Assembly (NCBI GenBank): GCA_016869435.1 | Contig: VGEB01000009.1 | Coordinates: forward strand, 1-51,098 | Source of the DNA: Alphaproteobacteria bacterium | GTDB taxonomy: Bacteria > Pseudomonadota > Alphaproteobacteria > Rhizobiales > Beijerinckiaceae | Direction of reading: 5' to 3' | Length of the DNA stretch: 51,098 nt | Shown: positions 6,987 through 16,050 of the stretch, one piece after another | Layout: each line of letters begins with the position of its first letter | Position numbering within the stretch: position 1 is the first letter of the stretch | The notes under the pieces: model-generated | What the model was told of the DNA's origin: nothing | Seen by the model: only the letters and a program-made list of their open reading frames with translations | Databases searched by the model: none | Made by a program: the position numbers and the translations under genes

Positions 6987-9728
6987 ATGCTCGATGGAAT
7001 CCTGGCGCCGGCGCCCAACGAAAATCTGCAGGCCGATGCGTCGCCTATTCAGACGACGGCGACGCGATCGACCTGCCCCTATTGCGGCGTCGGCTGCGGC
7101 GTGCTCGCCTCGCCGGGCAAGAGCGTCAGCGGCGATCCCGCCCATCCGGCAAACTTCAGCCGACTCTGCTCCAAGGGCTCGGCGCTCGACGAAACGCTCG
7201 GGCTGGATGGGCGCCTTCTCTATCCGATGGCGCATCAGGCTAACGGCGCCTTGGCGCGGGTGAGCTGGGATGCGGCCCTGGACGAAGCCGCAGATGGCCT
7301 TCGTCGCATTATCGACCGGCACGGCCCCGACGCCGTGGCAGTCTATCTCTCGGGCCAGCTGCTGACCGAAGACTATTATGTCGCCAACAAGCTGATGAAA
7401 GGCTTCATCGGCTCCGCCAATGTCGACACCAATTCGCGATTGTGCATGGCGTCGACGGTCGCCGGCCACAAGCGCGCCTTCGGCGCCGACGTGGTGCCTG
7501 GCTGCTACGAAGACCTCGACCAAGCCGACCTTATTGTGCTCGTCGGCTCGAACGCCGCCTGGTGTCATCCGATTCTCTTTCAGCGCATCATGCGCAACAA
7601 GGAGGAGCGCGCCGCCAAGGTCGTCGTCATCGACACGCGCCGCACCGCGACGGCGGAAAGCGCCGACCTGTTCTTGCAGATCGCGCCGGGGGCGGATCAG
7701 GCGCTGTTCTGCGGCTTGCTTGTCCATCTCGCAAAGGCCGCCGCCTGCGACGATGATTACGTCCGCCGCCACACCGAAGGATTGAAAGACGCCTTGAAGG
7801 CGGCGCAGACCATCGCGCCGTCGATCGAAGCGACGGCGAGGTCGACAGGGCTGCGCGAGGTCGACATCGCGTCGTTCTTTGAAATCTTCGCGGAGACGCC
7901 GCGTACGGTGACTGCGTTCTCGCAGGGCGTCAATCAGTCGGCGCAGGGAACGGACAAGGTCAACGCGATCATCAATTGCCATCTCGCGACAGGCCGCGTC
8001 GGCAAGCCCGGCGCGTCGCCCTTCTCGCTGACCGGCCAACCCAACGCGATGGGCGGCAGAGAAGTCGGCGGGCTCGCGAACAGCCTCGCCGCGCATATGG
8101 GCTTCGACGCGGAAAGCATCGATCGGGTTCGCCGTTTCTGGAATGCGCCGCGCATCGCAAAGCGCGAAGGCCTAAAGGCGGTGCAGATTTTCGACGCCGT
8201 CGCGCGCGGCGACATCAAGGCGTTGTGGGTCGTCGGCACCAATCCCGCGGCCTCTCTTCCGAACGCCAATGCGGCGCGCGCCGCGCTCGCAAAGCTCGAA
8301 CTCTTTATCGTCTCGGACAATGTCGCGTCGAACGATACGATCAACGGCGGCGCGCATCTGCTGCTGCCGGCGCAGGCCTGGGGCGAAAAAAGCGGCACGG
8401 TGACGAATTCCGAGCGGCGCATTTCCCGTCAGCGCGCCTTCCTGCCGGCGCCAGGCGAAACCCGCGCCGACTGGTCGATTTTCGCCGGCGTCGCCCGACG
8501 GATGGGATTTGAAGGATTCGACTACCGATCATCTGCCGATGTCTTTCGCGAGCACGCCGCTCTGTCGGCGTTCGAAAATGACGGCTCGCGCGCGTTCAAC
8601 ATCTGCGGGCTGGCGAAGCTGAGCGACGCCGAATATGACGCGCTCGAGCCGACGCAATGGCCGATTCATGCGGGCGAGCGCAAGGGCCGCGCGCGCCTCT
8701 TCGCCGAAGGCGGCTTTTTCTCGAAAAACGGACGAGCGAAATTCATCGCGCCGGCGACGCCCGGCTTGGCGACTCCGCTGACGAAGGATTTCCCGCTTCG
8801 ACTCAACACCGGCCGCATCCGCGATCAATGGCACACGATGACGCGCACAGGCCTTAGCCCCCGGCTCGCGCGACATCTTGCCGAACCCTTCATCGAGATG
8901 GGCGCGTCGGACGCCGGTCGCTTTGGCGTCGAGGACGGCGAATTCGCGCGCGTCGCCACGCCCTATGGCGATTGCGTGCTGCGCGCGGTCGTGACCGATC
9001 GTCAGCCGCCCGGGCATATTTTCGCGCCGATCCACTGGACCGATGAAACCGCCGCCGCCGCGCGCGTTGGAGGGCTCGTCGCGCCATTCCTCGATCCGTT
9101 CTCCGGGCAGCCTGAATCCAAGGCGACGCCAGCGGTCGTGACGCCGGTGCGCTTTGCGCGTCAGGGCTTCGTGCTTTCCCGTAAGCCGATGGCGTTGCGC
9201 GAAGGCCTGTGGTGGACACGGGTCGCCGTCGCGAAAGGCTTTGGCTATCGCGTCGCCGGCGATCTGCAAGATGGCGATTGGGCGGACATTATCCGCGCCG
9301 CTACGGCGAGCGACGACGTCATCCAGTTCATCGACGAAACGAGGAGCCTTTTGTCCGGCGCCGCCTTCGTCGACGACCGGGCGACTCTCATCTGGGCGCT
9401 TGCGCCGTATGCGCCGCCTTGGGAGCTCGCGCTCGAACTCTTCGCCCGCGAAGGTCTCGCTCGATCTGAGCGCCTGTCGCTCCTGTCCGGTCGATCGGGA
9501 CGACAGATCGCGAATGACGGCCCGCTCATCTGCTCATGCTTCGGCGTTGGGCAGAAGAAAATCGAAGCGGCGATCGCACAAGGGTGTCGCACCGCGCCCG
9601 AAGTCGGCAAGGCGACGCGCGCCGGCTCCAATTGCGGCGGATGTCGGCCGGAAATCGAACGTCTCATCAAGGCTTTTCTCGCCGTCGCGCCGTCGGCGAA
9701 TGGGATGACAGCGACGCAACACGCATAA
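6987..9728 (+). CDS. nasA: Assimilatory nitrate reductase catalytic subunit NasA
   Basis: A 913-residue molybdopterin oxidoreductase of the cytoplasmic NasA/NarB group, reducing nitrate to nitrite. An N-terminal [4Fe-4S] motif CPYCGVGC starts near residue 29, with the fourth ligand in RLCSKGSAL. Bis-MGD-binding regions follow (LTGQPNAMGGREVGGLAN, WVVGTNPAAS). A molydopterin dinucleotide-binding domain lies near residue 600 (NTGRIRDQWHTMTRTG). A BFD-like [2Fe-2S] domain occupies about residues 845-895 (ICSCFGVG and SNCGGCRPE). There is no twin-arginine signal, as expected for an assimilatory enzyme. I chose ATG 6987, preceded by GAGG at 6977-6980, over the TTG at 6975 that overlaps the previous stop. 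Confidence 0.95.
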   Translation: MLDGILAPAPNENLQADASPIQTTATRSTCPYCGVGCGVLASPGKSVSGDPAHPANFSRLCSKGSALDETLGLDGRLLYPMAHQANGALARVSWDAALDEAADGLRRIIDRHGPDAVAVYLSGQLLTEDYYVANKLMKGFIGSANVDTNSRLCMASTVAGHKRAFGADVVPGCYEDLDQADLIVLVGSNAAWCHPILFQRIMRNKEERAAKVVVIDTRRTATAESADLFLQIAPGADQALFCGLLVHLAKAAACDDDYVRRHTEGLKDALKAAQTIAPSIEATARSTGLREVDIASFFEIFAETPRTVTAFSQGVNQSAQGTDKVNAIINCHLATGRVGKPGASPFSLTGQPNAMGGREVGGLANSLAAHMGFDAESIDRVRRFWNAPRIAKREGLKAVQIFDAVARGDIKALWVVGTNPAASLPNANAARAALAKLELFIVSDNVASNDTINGGAHLLLPAQAWGEKSGTVTNSERRISRQRAFLPAPGETRADWSIFAGVARRMGFEGFDYRSSADVFREHAALSAFENDGSRAFNICGLAKLSDAEYDALEPTQWPIHAGERKGRARLFAEGGFFSKNGRAKFIAPATPGLATPLTKDFPLRLNTGRIRDQWHTMTRTGLSPRLARHLAEPFIEMGASDAGRFGVEDGEFARVATPYGDCVLRAVVTDRQPPGHIFAPIHWTDETAAAARVGGLVAPFLDPFSGQPESKATPAVVTPVRFARQGFVLSRKPMALREGLWWTRVAVAKGFGYRVAGDLQDGDWADIIRAATASDDVIQFIDETRSLLSGAAFVDDRATLIWALAPYAPPWELALELFAREGLARSERLSLLSGRSGRQIANDGPLICSCFGVGQKKIEAAIAQGCRTAPEVGKATRAGSNCGGCRPEIERLIKAFLAVAPSANGMTATQHA

Positions 9729-9746
9729 GCAAAGAAGGAGCACAGT

Positions 9747-11009
9747 ATGAAACTCGCGGATTTCAAGAAGGCTGGTCATTGGCCCACGCTGCTTGCGGCC
9801 TTCCTTTACTTTGATGTCAGCTTCATGGCTTGGGTCTCACTCGGGCCGCTGATGATTTACATCGCCAAGGACATGCCGATTTCGGTCGAGGACAAGATCT
9901 CGCTGGTCGCCATTCCTGTTCTGGGCGGGGCGTTTTTCCGCGTGCCGCTGGGACTGCTGGCGGACGCGATCGGCCCGAAGATGACGGGCATCCTCGCGCA
10001 GGCGGTCGTGATGTTCGCCGTATCTCTCGTGTGCGTCTTTGGACTGACAAGTTCGATCGCGATCGCGCTTTTCGGTCTTTCGCTCGGAATCGCCGGCGCT
10101 TCCTTCGCCGTCGCGCTGCCGCAGGCCGGCCGTTGGTATCCGCCGCAATATCAGGGTCTGGTGATGGGAATCGCGGGCGCCGGCAATATGGGCGTGGTGC
10201 TCGACACGCTGTTCGCGCCGTCGATCGCCGAGGCGTTTGGCTGGCGCACGGTCTATGGCGTTCTGCTGGCCTTGATGGTTCTCGTGCTCCTTATCTATTC
10301 ATTGGCCGCCAAGGATGCGCCCGGCGCCAAAACCAAGACTGACTTTTCCGGCTATGGCAGAATGCTTGCGGACTCGGACAGCCGCTGGTTCATGTTCTTC
10401 TACTTCATCACCTTCGGCGGCTTTGTCGGTCTCGCCTCGGCGCTTCCGCTCTATTTCACGACGCAATATCACGCGACCGGAGTCGCCGCCGGTTTAATGG
10501 TTGCGCTGATCGTCGCCTTCGGCTCTGGATTCAGGCCGGTCGGCGGCTATATCGCTGACCGCATCGGCGGGGTGAAGGCCTTGTCCTTCCTCTTCCTTAT
10601 CGTCGCCGCCTGCTATTTCGCCGTCGCCTTTCTTCCGGCCGGACCGGCTCCGGCGAAGGGCGTCGCGGGTTGGAACCTGATGCAGCTGCCGCCCGTCGCC
10701 TTTGCGGCGGTGGCGCTGTTCTCCATCGGCGTGCTGTCGCTGGGCATGGGCAATGGCGCGGTGTTCCAGCTGCTGCCGCAGCGCTTCCGCCGCGAGATCG
10801 GCGCGATGACCGGGCTTGTCGGCGCGGCAGGCGGATTCGGCGGATTCTTCCTCGCCAAGACTCTCGCCCTGTCCAAGGGAGCGACCGGCGGCTTTACGGC
10901 CGGCTTCGTGTTCTTCGGTTTCCTTGCGCTGCTAGGTCTCGTAGGTTTGATTTTCGTGAAAACGCGCTGGCGCACGACCTGGGGCGCCGTTTCCGGCGCG
11001 CGAATCTGA
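9747..11009 (+). CDS. NarK/NrtP-type nitrate/nitrite transporter (MFS)
   Basis: A 420-residue major facilitator with about 12 hydrophobic segments. Nitrate-porter features are visible: RVPLGLLADAIGPK after helix 2, GIAGAGNMGVVLDT in helix 5 (nitrate signature) and GSGFRPVGGYIADRIGG in the second half. It imports nitrate or exports nitrite at the inner membrane and replaces an NrtABC system, which is absent. A strong AAGGAG lies 8 bases before the ATG. It sits 18 bases after nasA in the same operon. Confidence 0.93.
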   Translation: MKLADFKKAGHWPTLLAAFLYFDVSFMAWVSLGPLMIYIAKDMPISVEDKISLVAIPVLGGAFFRVPLGLLADAIGPKMTGILAQAVVMFAVSLVCVFGLTSSIAIALFGLSLGIAGASFAVALPQAGRWYPPQYQGLVMGIAGAGNMGVVLDTLFAPSIAEAFGWRTVYGVLLALMVLVLLIYSLAAKDAPGAKTKTDFSGYGRMLADSDSRWFMFFYFITFGGFVGLASALPLYFTTQYHATGVAAGLMVALIVAFGSGFRPVGGYIADRIGGVKALSFLFLIVAACYFAVAFLPAGPAPAKGVAGWNLMQLPPVAFAAVALFSIGVLSLGMGNGAVFQLLPQRFRREIGAMTGLVGAAGGFGGFFLAKTLALSKGATGGFTAGFVFFGFLALLGLVGLIFVKTRWRTTWGAVSGARI

Positions 11010-11021
11010 GAATGAGAAGCT

Positions 11022-12731
11022 TTGGTGTCGGTCCGCGTCGTTCATGATTTGCAGGTCGAAGCGGGCTTTGCGACGCAAAAGGGCCGGCGCCCCGACAATC
11101 AGGACTATGTCGCGCTTAGCTTCGGTCCGAGCGGCGCCGGCGCCTTGCAGGGCGTCGTCGCCGCCGTCGCTGACGGCGTCGGCGGTCACAAGGGCGGACG
11201 CGCGGCTGCCGAGACCTCAGTGCGCGCGTTCATCGACGGCTATTATGCGCAGCCCGAGACTTTGGGCGTCGCTCGGGCCGCCGCCCGCTCGCTCGAAGCG
11301 GCGAACGGCTGGATCGCGGCCCAGTCGCGAGTCGACCCTGCTTTGGAAGGGATGGCGACGACATTCAGCGCGCTGATCCTGTCGCGCAGAAACGCCTTCA
11401 TCCTTCATGTCGGCGACACACGCATCTATCGGCTCGCCGGCGACGGCCTCGAAAGATTGACCAAGGATCACACCTTTGGTCGGGGCGATTTCGCGCATGT
11501 GCTGCGCCGCGCCGTGGGTTTCGAGGATTCGCTTTTATTCGATCACGGGCTGCATAATCTCAATCTCCATGATCGATTTCTGCTGTGTTCTGACGGCGTC
11601 CACGGCGTATTGCCCGACGAGCGGCTTGGCGCGCTTCTGGCCGAACGGCGCGCGCCGCAGGAAACCTCCGAGAGCATCGTCGAGGCGGCGCTGGAGATGG
11701 GCAGCAATGACAATGTCACCGCGCTTGTCGTCGACGTCGTCGACGTGCCGCCCGCCGACGAGCGCGCCTTGTCGCGCGCTTTTGCAGGTCTGCCCATTCG
11801 CGAATTGCCGTCGATCGGAGACATTGTCGACGATTTTCGAATTGACGCGCTTCTCTCCGAAGGCCGTTACAGCCGATTGATGCGGGCCACCGATCAGGAC
11901 AGCGGAAAAGCAGTCGTGCTGAAGTTTCCGCATCCGCGCGTCGCCGACGACGCCTCCTATCGCATGGCCTTCGTCAACGAAGCCTGGGTGGCGGCGCGGG
12001 TGAGAAGTCCGTTCGTAGGCGAAGTGATCGAACTGCTTCCGGGCCGACAAAGCCGGCTTTATTCCGTGATGCCCTATTATGATGGCGAAACGCTGGAACG
12101 CCGGCTGCGCCGCGAACCGCGAGTCGATCTTGCGGAAGGCGTCTCGATCGCTGCGCGCCTGTCGCGCGCCATCGCGACCTTGCATCGCTGCGGCATCATC
12201 CATCGCGATATCAAGCCCGAGAACGTCATCCTGCTCAAGGACGGCGGGCTGCGGCTTGTCGATCTTGGCGTCTGCCGCGCGTCGAATCTCGAGAATTTGC
12301 CGGAAGCGCATGCGCCCGGCACGCCGAGCTACATGGCTCCGGAGCTTTTCGACGGCGCCGCCGGCGACGAAGCGTCAGACCTTTTCGCGTTCGGGGTGAC
12401 GGTTTATCGCATGTTCAGCCGCAGCTATCCTTACGGCGAAATCGAGCCCTTCAGCAGGCCGCGCTTCACGAAACCCCTGCCGCTCGCGCAAAAGAGGCCC
12501 GACCTTCCGGCGTGGCTCGACGCGGCGATCCTTAAGGCGATCGGCGTGCAGCCAGGCGACCGTTTCGGCGACGTGTTGGAATTCGCCTTCGAACTCGAAA
12601 ATGGCTCGGCGCGCGCGCAGCCGCTGACGCTGCACAAGAAGTCGCTCTACGAACGCAACCCGGTCATTTTCTGGCAGACGCTCTGCTTGTTGCTCGCGCT
12701 TCTGTTGGCGATTTCCGTCTTCCATCGATAG
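11022..12731 (+). CDS. Bifunctional PP2C-type phosphatase / Ser-Thr protein kinase with C-terminal membrane anchor
   Basis: A 569-residue fusion. Residues 1-245 form a PP2C phosphatase, with RRPDNQDYV, the metal motif DGVGGHKGG near residue 51, HVGDTRIYRL, and GSNDNVTALVVDV. Residues 270-530 form a protein kinase, with the catalytic loop HRDIKPENV near residue 394 and a VDLG sequence where DFG is usual, followed by an APE-like MAPELF. The C-terminus carries one transmembrane helix (FWQTLCLLLALLLAISVF). Such fusions recur at the end of proteobacterial nas operons, but the substrate is unknown; NarK or the reductases are possible. The start is TTG 11022 or GTG 11025, 13-16 bases after the transporter stop, with GAGAAG upstream. 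Confidence 0.88.
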   Translation: MVSVRVVHDLQVEAGFATQKGRRPDNQDYVALSFGPSGAGALQGVVAAVADGVGGHKGGRAAAETSVRAFIDGYYAQPETLGVARAAARSLEAANGWIAAQSRVDPALEGMATTFSALILSRRNAFILHVGDTRIYRLAGDGLERLTKDHTFGRGDFAHVLRRAVGFEDSLLFDHGLHNLNLHDRFLLCSDGVHGVLPDERLGALLAERRAPQETSESIVEAALEMGSNDNVTALVVDVVDVPPADERALSRAFAGLPIRELPSIGDIVDDFRIDALLSEGRYSRLMRATDQDSGKAVVLKFPHPRVADDASYRMAFVNEAWVAARVRSPFVGEVIELLPGRQSRLYSVMPYYDGETLERRLRREPRVDLAEGVSIAARLSRAIATLHRCGIIHRDIKPENVILLKDGGLRLVDLGVCRASNLENLPEAHAPGTPSYMAPELFDGAAGDEASDLFAFGVTVYRMFSRSYPYGEIEPFSRPRFTKPLPLAQKRPDLPAWLDAAILKAIGVQPGDRFGDVLEFAFELENGSARAQPLTLHKKSLYERNPVIFWQTLCLLLALLLAISVFHR

Positions 12732-12765
12732 CGACGCCATGGGAGGCTCGCTATGGCCGCAGGGG

Positions 12766-13443
12766 TCACGCCCAGCGCATAAAGCTGTGCAATGTCGCGC
12801 TCAGGGCGCCGCCGGTTAAAAGGAGTGTCGCGCCAAGCGCGACAAACGCCACAAGGTTGAGCGTGAGACCGTTCGCAACCCCGACCAACGCCAGAACGCC
12901 GAGCACGATGACGGCGAGGCCTGCCAGTCCCTGCACGCCGGCCGAGCCAAAGGCCAACTCGCAGGCAAGAGTGTCGCCGCTTGAAGGAATCGCGCCGGCT
13001 TTGCTTCTCAAGGATTCCTGCCCGAGGGCGTGCAGCTGCCATACCGTATTGCTGCTGAGGAGCAGAGCGGACCCGAAAGCGATGGTGGCGATCGGGATCA
13101 ACGCGGTCGGCTGAATGCCGAGCAATGCGAGCACGCCCAGAACGATGCCGGCGACGGCGACGAGGAAAACGACGGACAGGCTGCCGCCGCCAAACCCCTC
13201 AAGCTGGGCGACCGTCGAGCCGGCCGGGAATATGATGCGCGCATACTCAGACAGCATGGCGCCCGCCAGAACCAGCAAAGCGGCGCCAAAAACAATCGTG
13301 TCGATCGCGGCCATCATTGGCGCGTTCACGCCCGAAAGGCCGACGATGGCGATGACGACGGTGGCGAGGCCGCCGACTGCGTCGGCGAGGCCGCCATAGA
13401 TCGCAGTTTCGCGAAACGCCGATTCTCGAGAGGCAATGGACAT
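12766..13443 (-). CDS. Polytopic membrane protein of unknown function (paralogue A)
   Basis: A 225-residue protein with about six hydrophobic segments in three pairs, each pair resembling the next (IVGLSGVNAPMMAAIDTIVF, GVLALLGIQPTALIPIATIA, GVLALVGVANGLTLNLVAFV). The layout, Gly/Ala-rich helices separated by a short loop, recalls DUF308/HdeD-type acid-stress membrane proteins, but I do not see enough to assign it. The ATG at 13443 has GGAGAAG just upstream; an upstream extension is open but lacks support. It lies downstream of the closely similar gene at 13556-14215 on the same strand, and converges with the nas operon. Confidence 0.75.
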   Translation of the reverse strand: MSIASRESAFRETAIYGGLADAVGGLATVVIAIVGLSGVNAPMMAAIDTIVFGAALLVLAGAMLSEYARIIFPAGSTVAQLEGFGGGSLSVVFLVAVAGIVLGVLALLGIQPTALIPIATIAFGSALLLSSNTVWQLHALGQESLRSKAGAIPSSGDTLACELAFGSAGVQGLAGLAVIVLGVLALVGVANGLTLNLVAFVALGATLLLTGGALSATLHSFMRWA

Positions 13444-13555
13444 GACGTCTTCTCCACACTCGATGTCGCCCGCGCGGGCGGAACGATGCGCAATTCCAAT
13501 TAGCGTCGGATTCACATCGTCAAGACCAATCAAAGAGGTCGGCGCTCACCTGCCG

Positions 13556-14215
13556 TCAAACCGCGCGCATAAAGCTGAGGAGGATCGCGTTGAGGCTGCC
13601 TCCCTTGAGAATCAAAGCCGAACCGAGAATGAGCAACGCCATGAGGTTGAATGTCAGGTCATAGGTGGCGCCTGAGGCGCCAAGAATGCCGAAGATGATC
13701 GCGGCCAATCCCGCGAATGTCTGGACGCCAAGCGAGTCAAACGCCATCTGATATTCGAGCATGTCTCTTAAACTCGCTTGGCCCTTTGCCGACGCGCGGC
13801 TGATCGCGTTGAGGCGCCACGCTGAGACGCTGCTCAAAACGAGCGCCGCCCCGAATATGATCGACGCGATCGGCGTCAGTACAGCAGAGTTCACGTCGAG
13901 CAGCGCCAGCACGCCAAGCGCGGCGCCGGCGGCGCTCAGCAGAATCACGGCGATAGGAGCGTAAGCGGCGGGGTCGCTGACCGGGGTCTTCGCGATGACC
14001 TCGACAGAGGCCTGAGTATAATGCGCGAACAGGGTTCTGCCCTGCGCCAACAGCGCGACGCCGAACAGAATTGTCGCGATCGCGGCCAGGATCGGCGCAT
14101 AAAGTCCCGCGATTCCGAAGATGGCGAGGAGAACGGTTACGATTCCGCCAATGTCATCAATCAAGCCAAAAGCGGCGCGCTCGCGGCAGGTCGAGCGCTG
14201 GATAATTGTCGACAT
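13556..14215 (-). CDS. Polytopic membrane protein of unknown function (paralogue B)
   Basis: A 219-residue paralogue of the neighbouring protein, with the same three helix-pair repeats (IFGIAGLYAPILAAIATILF, GVLALLDVNSAVLTPIASII, FGILGASGATYDLTFNLMAL) and an almost identical ending, LSFMRAV versus HSFMRWA. The start ATG 14215 follows GGGAGA. The pair probably arose by tandem duplication and may form a heteromer. They are 112 bases apart, so paralogue A may have its own promoter. Function is unknown; a role in envelope stress is only a guess from topology. Confidence 0.75.
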   Translation of the reverse strand: MSTIIQRSTCRERAAFGLIDDIGGIVTVLLAIFGIAGLYAPILAAIATILFGVALLAQGRTLFAHYTQASVEVIAKTPVSDPAAYAPIAVILLSAAGAALGVLALLDVNSAVLTPIASIIFGAALVLSSVSAWRLNAISRASAKGQASLRDMLEYQMAFDSLGVQTFAGLAAIIFGILGASGATYDLTFNLMALLILGSALILKGGSLNAILLSFMRAV

Positions 14216-14345
14216 AGGCAGTCTCCCGCCTTGCATCAAAGACAGCAACTAAAATAGCGGCGATTCCGGCCCGGCAAGATTGCCGCCTCAAACCCTTCAG
14301 ACATCGTGGCGCTGTTCGGAAAATCCTGCGTCCGCCTCAAATTGC

Positions 14346-14386
14346 TTGACATTCTGAGTATGATGCAGTAGAAATTTGATCATACT
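14346..14386 (+). promoter_or_regulatory. Promoter with overlapping 8-bp inverted repeat (operator candidate)
   Basis: TTGACA at 14346-14351 is a perfect -35 box, and TAGAAA at 14369-14374, 17 bases on, is a fair -10. The inverted repeat AGTATGAT (14357-14364) and ATCATACT (14379-14386), with a 14-base spacer, overlaps the spacer, the -10 box and the predicted start region. This is where a repressor would bind. The AT-rich stretch stands out from its GC-rich surroundings. It points towards the small ORF at 14490 and the PepSY gene at 14803. The regulator is unknown. Confidence 0.5.
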
Positions 14387-14489
14387 AATTGGCGGACCAA
14401 GATCGATTCAATTCGCTGCGAGCGAGTGCGCTGCAAGGCCGAGCCAAACTCAGCCAAACGCATGCAGATGTAATACACGGGAAGACGCA

Positions 14490-14594
14490 ATGTGGAGCGG
14501 ACAGACATGGCTCCTTGCCGTCGCGATATGGGCAATAATCGCGATTGGCGTCGTCGTTTATCTGGTCGTCGAGCGGCGGCGCGATAAAAGGTGA
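14490..14594 (+). CDS. Small single-helix membrane protein (34 residues)
   Basis: The frame starts MWSGQTWLLAVAIWAIIAIG and continues VVVYLVVERRRDKR: one 20-25 residue transmembrane helix and a strongly basic tail, giving an N-out/C-in topology. GGGAAG lies about 6 bases before the ATG. It sits between the promoter at 14346 and the PepSY gene, so it could be the first gene of that transcript. The composition is too regular to be chance, but I recognise no family. Confidence 0.5.
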   Translation: MWSGQTWLLAVAIWAIIAIGVVVYLVVERRRDKR

Positions 14595-14802
14595 CGTCCT
14601 CGTAAAGGACGAGCCGGCGCTGGTCCCAACTGCCCAAATGACCGGGACTCCCGATCGTATGATTGGCGCACGGCAAAGCGCGGATTGTTACGTCCTATGC
14701 TGCATTTCCTGAGACCCGCAGCTTCAGTTGACAAGGTCGCTTGAAGCAGGTGGGATCAGATGCGACGAGGCGCGAGCGCGCCGGCGGATTGAAGCTAGCA
14801 TA

Positions 14803-16011
14803 ATGGTTGAAAGAACGATCGAAGCCGGCTCCAAGAAAGAGGCGGCGTCGCCGTTGCGCATCGGGCGTCGGCGCGAAGTCGCACGCAAGGTCTTTCTGCA
14901 GGTTCATCGAACCATCGGCCTCTTCGCCGGGGCCGTGTTCGTTTTAGTTGGGCTCAGCGGCGCCGTTCTCGCGTTTCGCGAGAATATCGACGAACTGCTG
15001 AATGCTTCAATCATGCGCGTCGATACGCCCACCCAGACCTTTTACCGCTCGCCGGACGAAATTCTCGGCGCCGCCCTTGCGGCGATGCCGACTGACGGAA
15101 AGGCGGAAAGACTGACGATGCCGCGTCATCCAGAATCGGCCGCGGCGATAACCTATATGGTTGAGACGGACGATCTCGAGACCGACGTCTATCAAATGTT
15201 CGTCGATCCGTACACGGCGAAAGTCAAAGGAGAGCGCCTTTATCTGGGCCGCGGCAGCGTATTTTCGCAGCCTTTCATCCCGTTCCTCATGAATTTCCAT
15301 TGGACGTTGCTGCTTGGAGTCAACAACGCCTATGTCCTCGGTTCGATCGCCATAATTGTTTTCATCTCCCTCCTCGTCGGACTTTATCTGTGGTTTCAGG
15401 TCACTGGCGATTGGCGATTGGGCTTGAAAATCAAATGGGGCGCCAGCGCCGAACGACTTGCCTTTGACGTGCACCGAAGCGTCGGCATTTATTGCGCCGC
15501 CATATTGTTGGTCATGTTATTCACTGGCGTCGCCATGATCTTCAAGCCGGCGACGCAGTCAGTGACGAGTTTGTTTTCTCCCGTACATCCTAATGTTGAT
15601 TATGGAAAATCGACGCCGCTGCCAGGCCATTCGCCCATCGGCGTCGGCGCTGCCGTCGCCGCCGCGGATAAAATCTTTCCCGATGGGCGACTCCACTGGA
15701 TTCTGCTGCCAAGCGCGCCGAGCGGCGTCTATATCGTCGGCAAGCAATCGGACGATGAACCGAACCGAACCAAGACAAGCAGAAATGTCAGCGTCGATCA
15801 GTATAGCGGCGAGCTTCTCCAGGTGCAGGACCGCAATGGCTTCACTGCCGGCGAGAAATTTCTGGAATGGCTGTTCCCGCTGCATTCGGGCGAAGCTTTT
15901 GGAGCGATCGGACGTTCGGTCGTGCTTGCGATCGGGCTGACGCCGCTTGTGCTTTACGTTACGGGCTTCTTGAGGTGGCGGCAAAAGCGCCGCGCAAGAA
16001 GGCGCGCGTAA
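14803..16011 (+). CDS. PepSY-associated transmembrane protein (PiuB-like)
   Basis: A 402-residue inner-membrane protein of the PepSY_TM family. A first helix (HRTIGLFAGAVFVLVGLSGA) is followed by a large periplasmic PepSY-like domain (about residues 60-160). Further helices follow near 190, 255 and 385 (LALIGLTPLVLYVTGFLRW-like end), with a basic tail RQKRRARRRA. Conserved HR (QVHRTIGL and DVHRSVGIY) and NFHW histidines could coordinate haem or metal. Relatives are linked to siderophore or metal-chelate reduction and uptake. ATG 14803 was chosen because it places a short basic leader before helix 1; TTG 14728 is also open. The operator candidate at 14346 suggests regulated expression, for example by metals, which is inference. 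Confidence 0.8.
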   Translation: MVERTIEAGSKKEAASPLRIGRRREVARKVFLQVHRTIGLFAGAVFVLVGLSGAVLAFRENIDELLNASIMRVDTPTQTFYRSPDEILGAALAAMPTDGKAERLTMPRHPESAAAITYMVETDDLETDVYQMFVDPYTAKVKGERLYLGRGSVFSQPFIPFLMNFHWTLLLGVNNAYVLGSIAIIVFISLLVGLYLWFQVTGDWRLGLKIKWGASAERLAFDVHRSVGIYCAAILLVMLFTGVAMIFKPATQSVTSLFSPVHPNVDYGKSTPLPGHSPIGVGAAVAAADKIFPDGRLHWILLPSAPSGVYIVGKQSDDEPNRTKTSRNVSVDQYSGELLQVQDRNGFTAGEKFLEWLFPLHSGEAFGAIGRSVVLAIGLTPLVLYVTGFLRWRQKRRARRRA

Positions 16012-16050
16012 TACAATAAAGTCGCGCCACATCGCTTTACATATTTCCGA

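Noticed and set aside
14595-14640. CGTCCT/AGGACG hairpin after the 34-residue ORF as a terminator
   Set aside because: The stem is only six pairs and no T-run follows.
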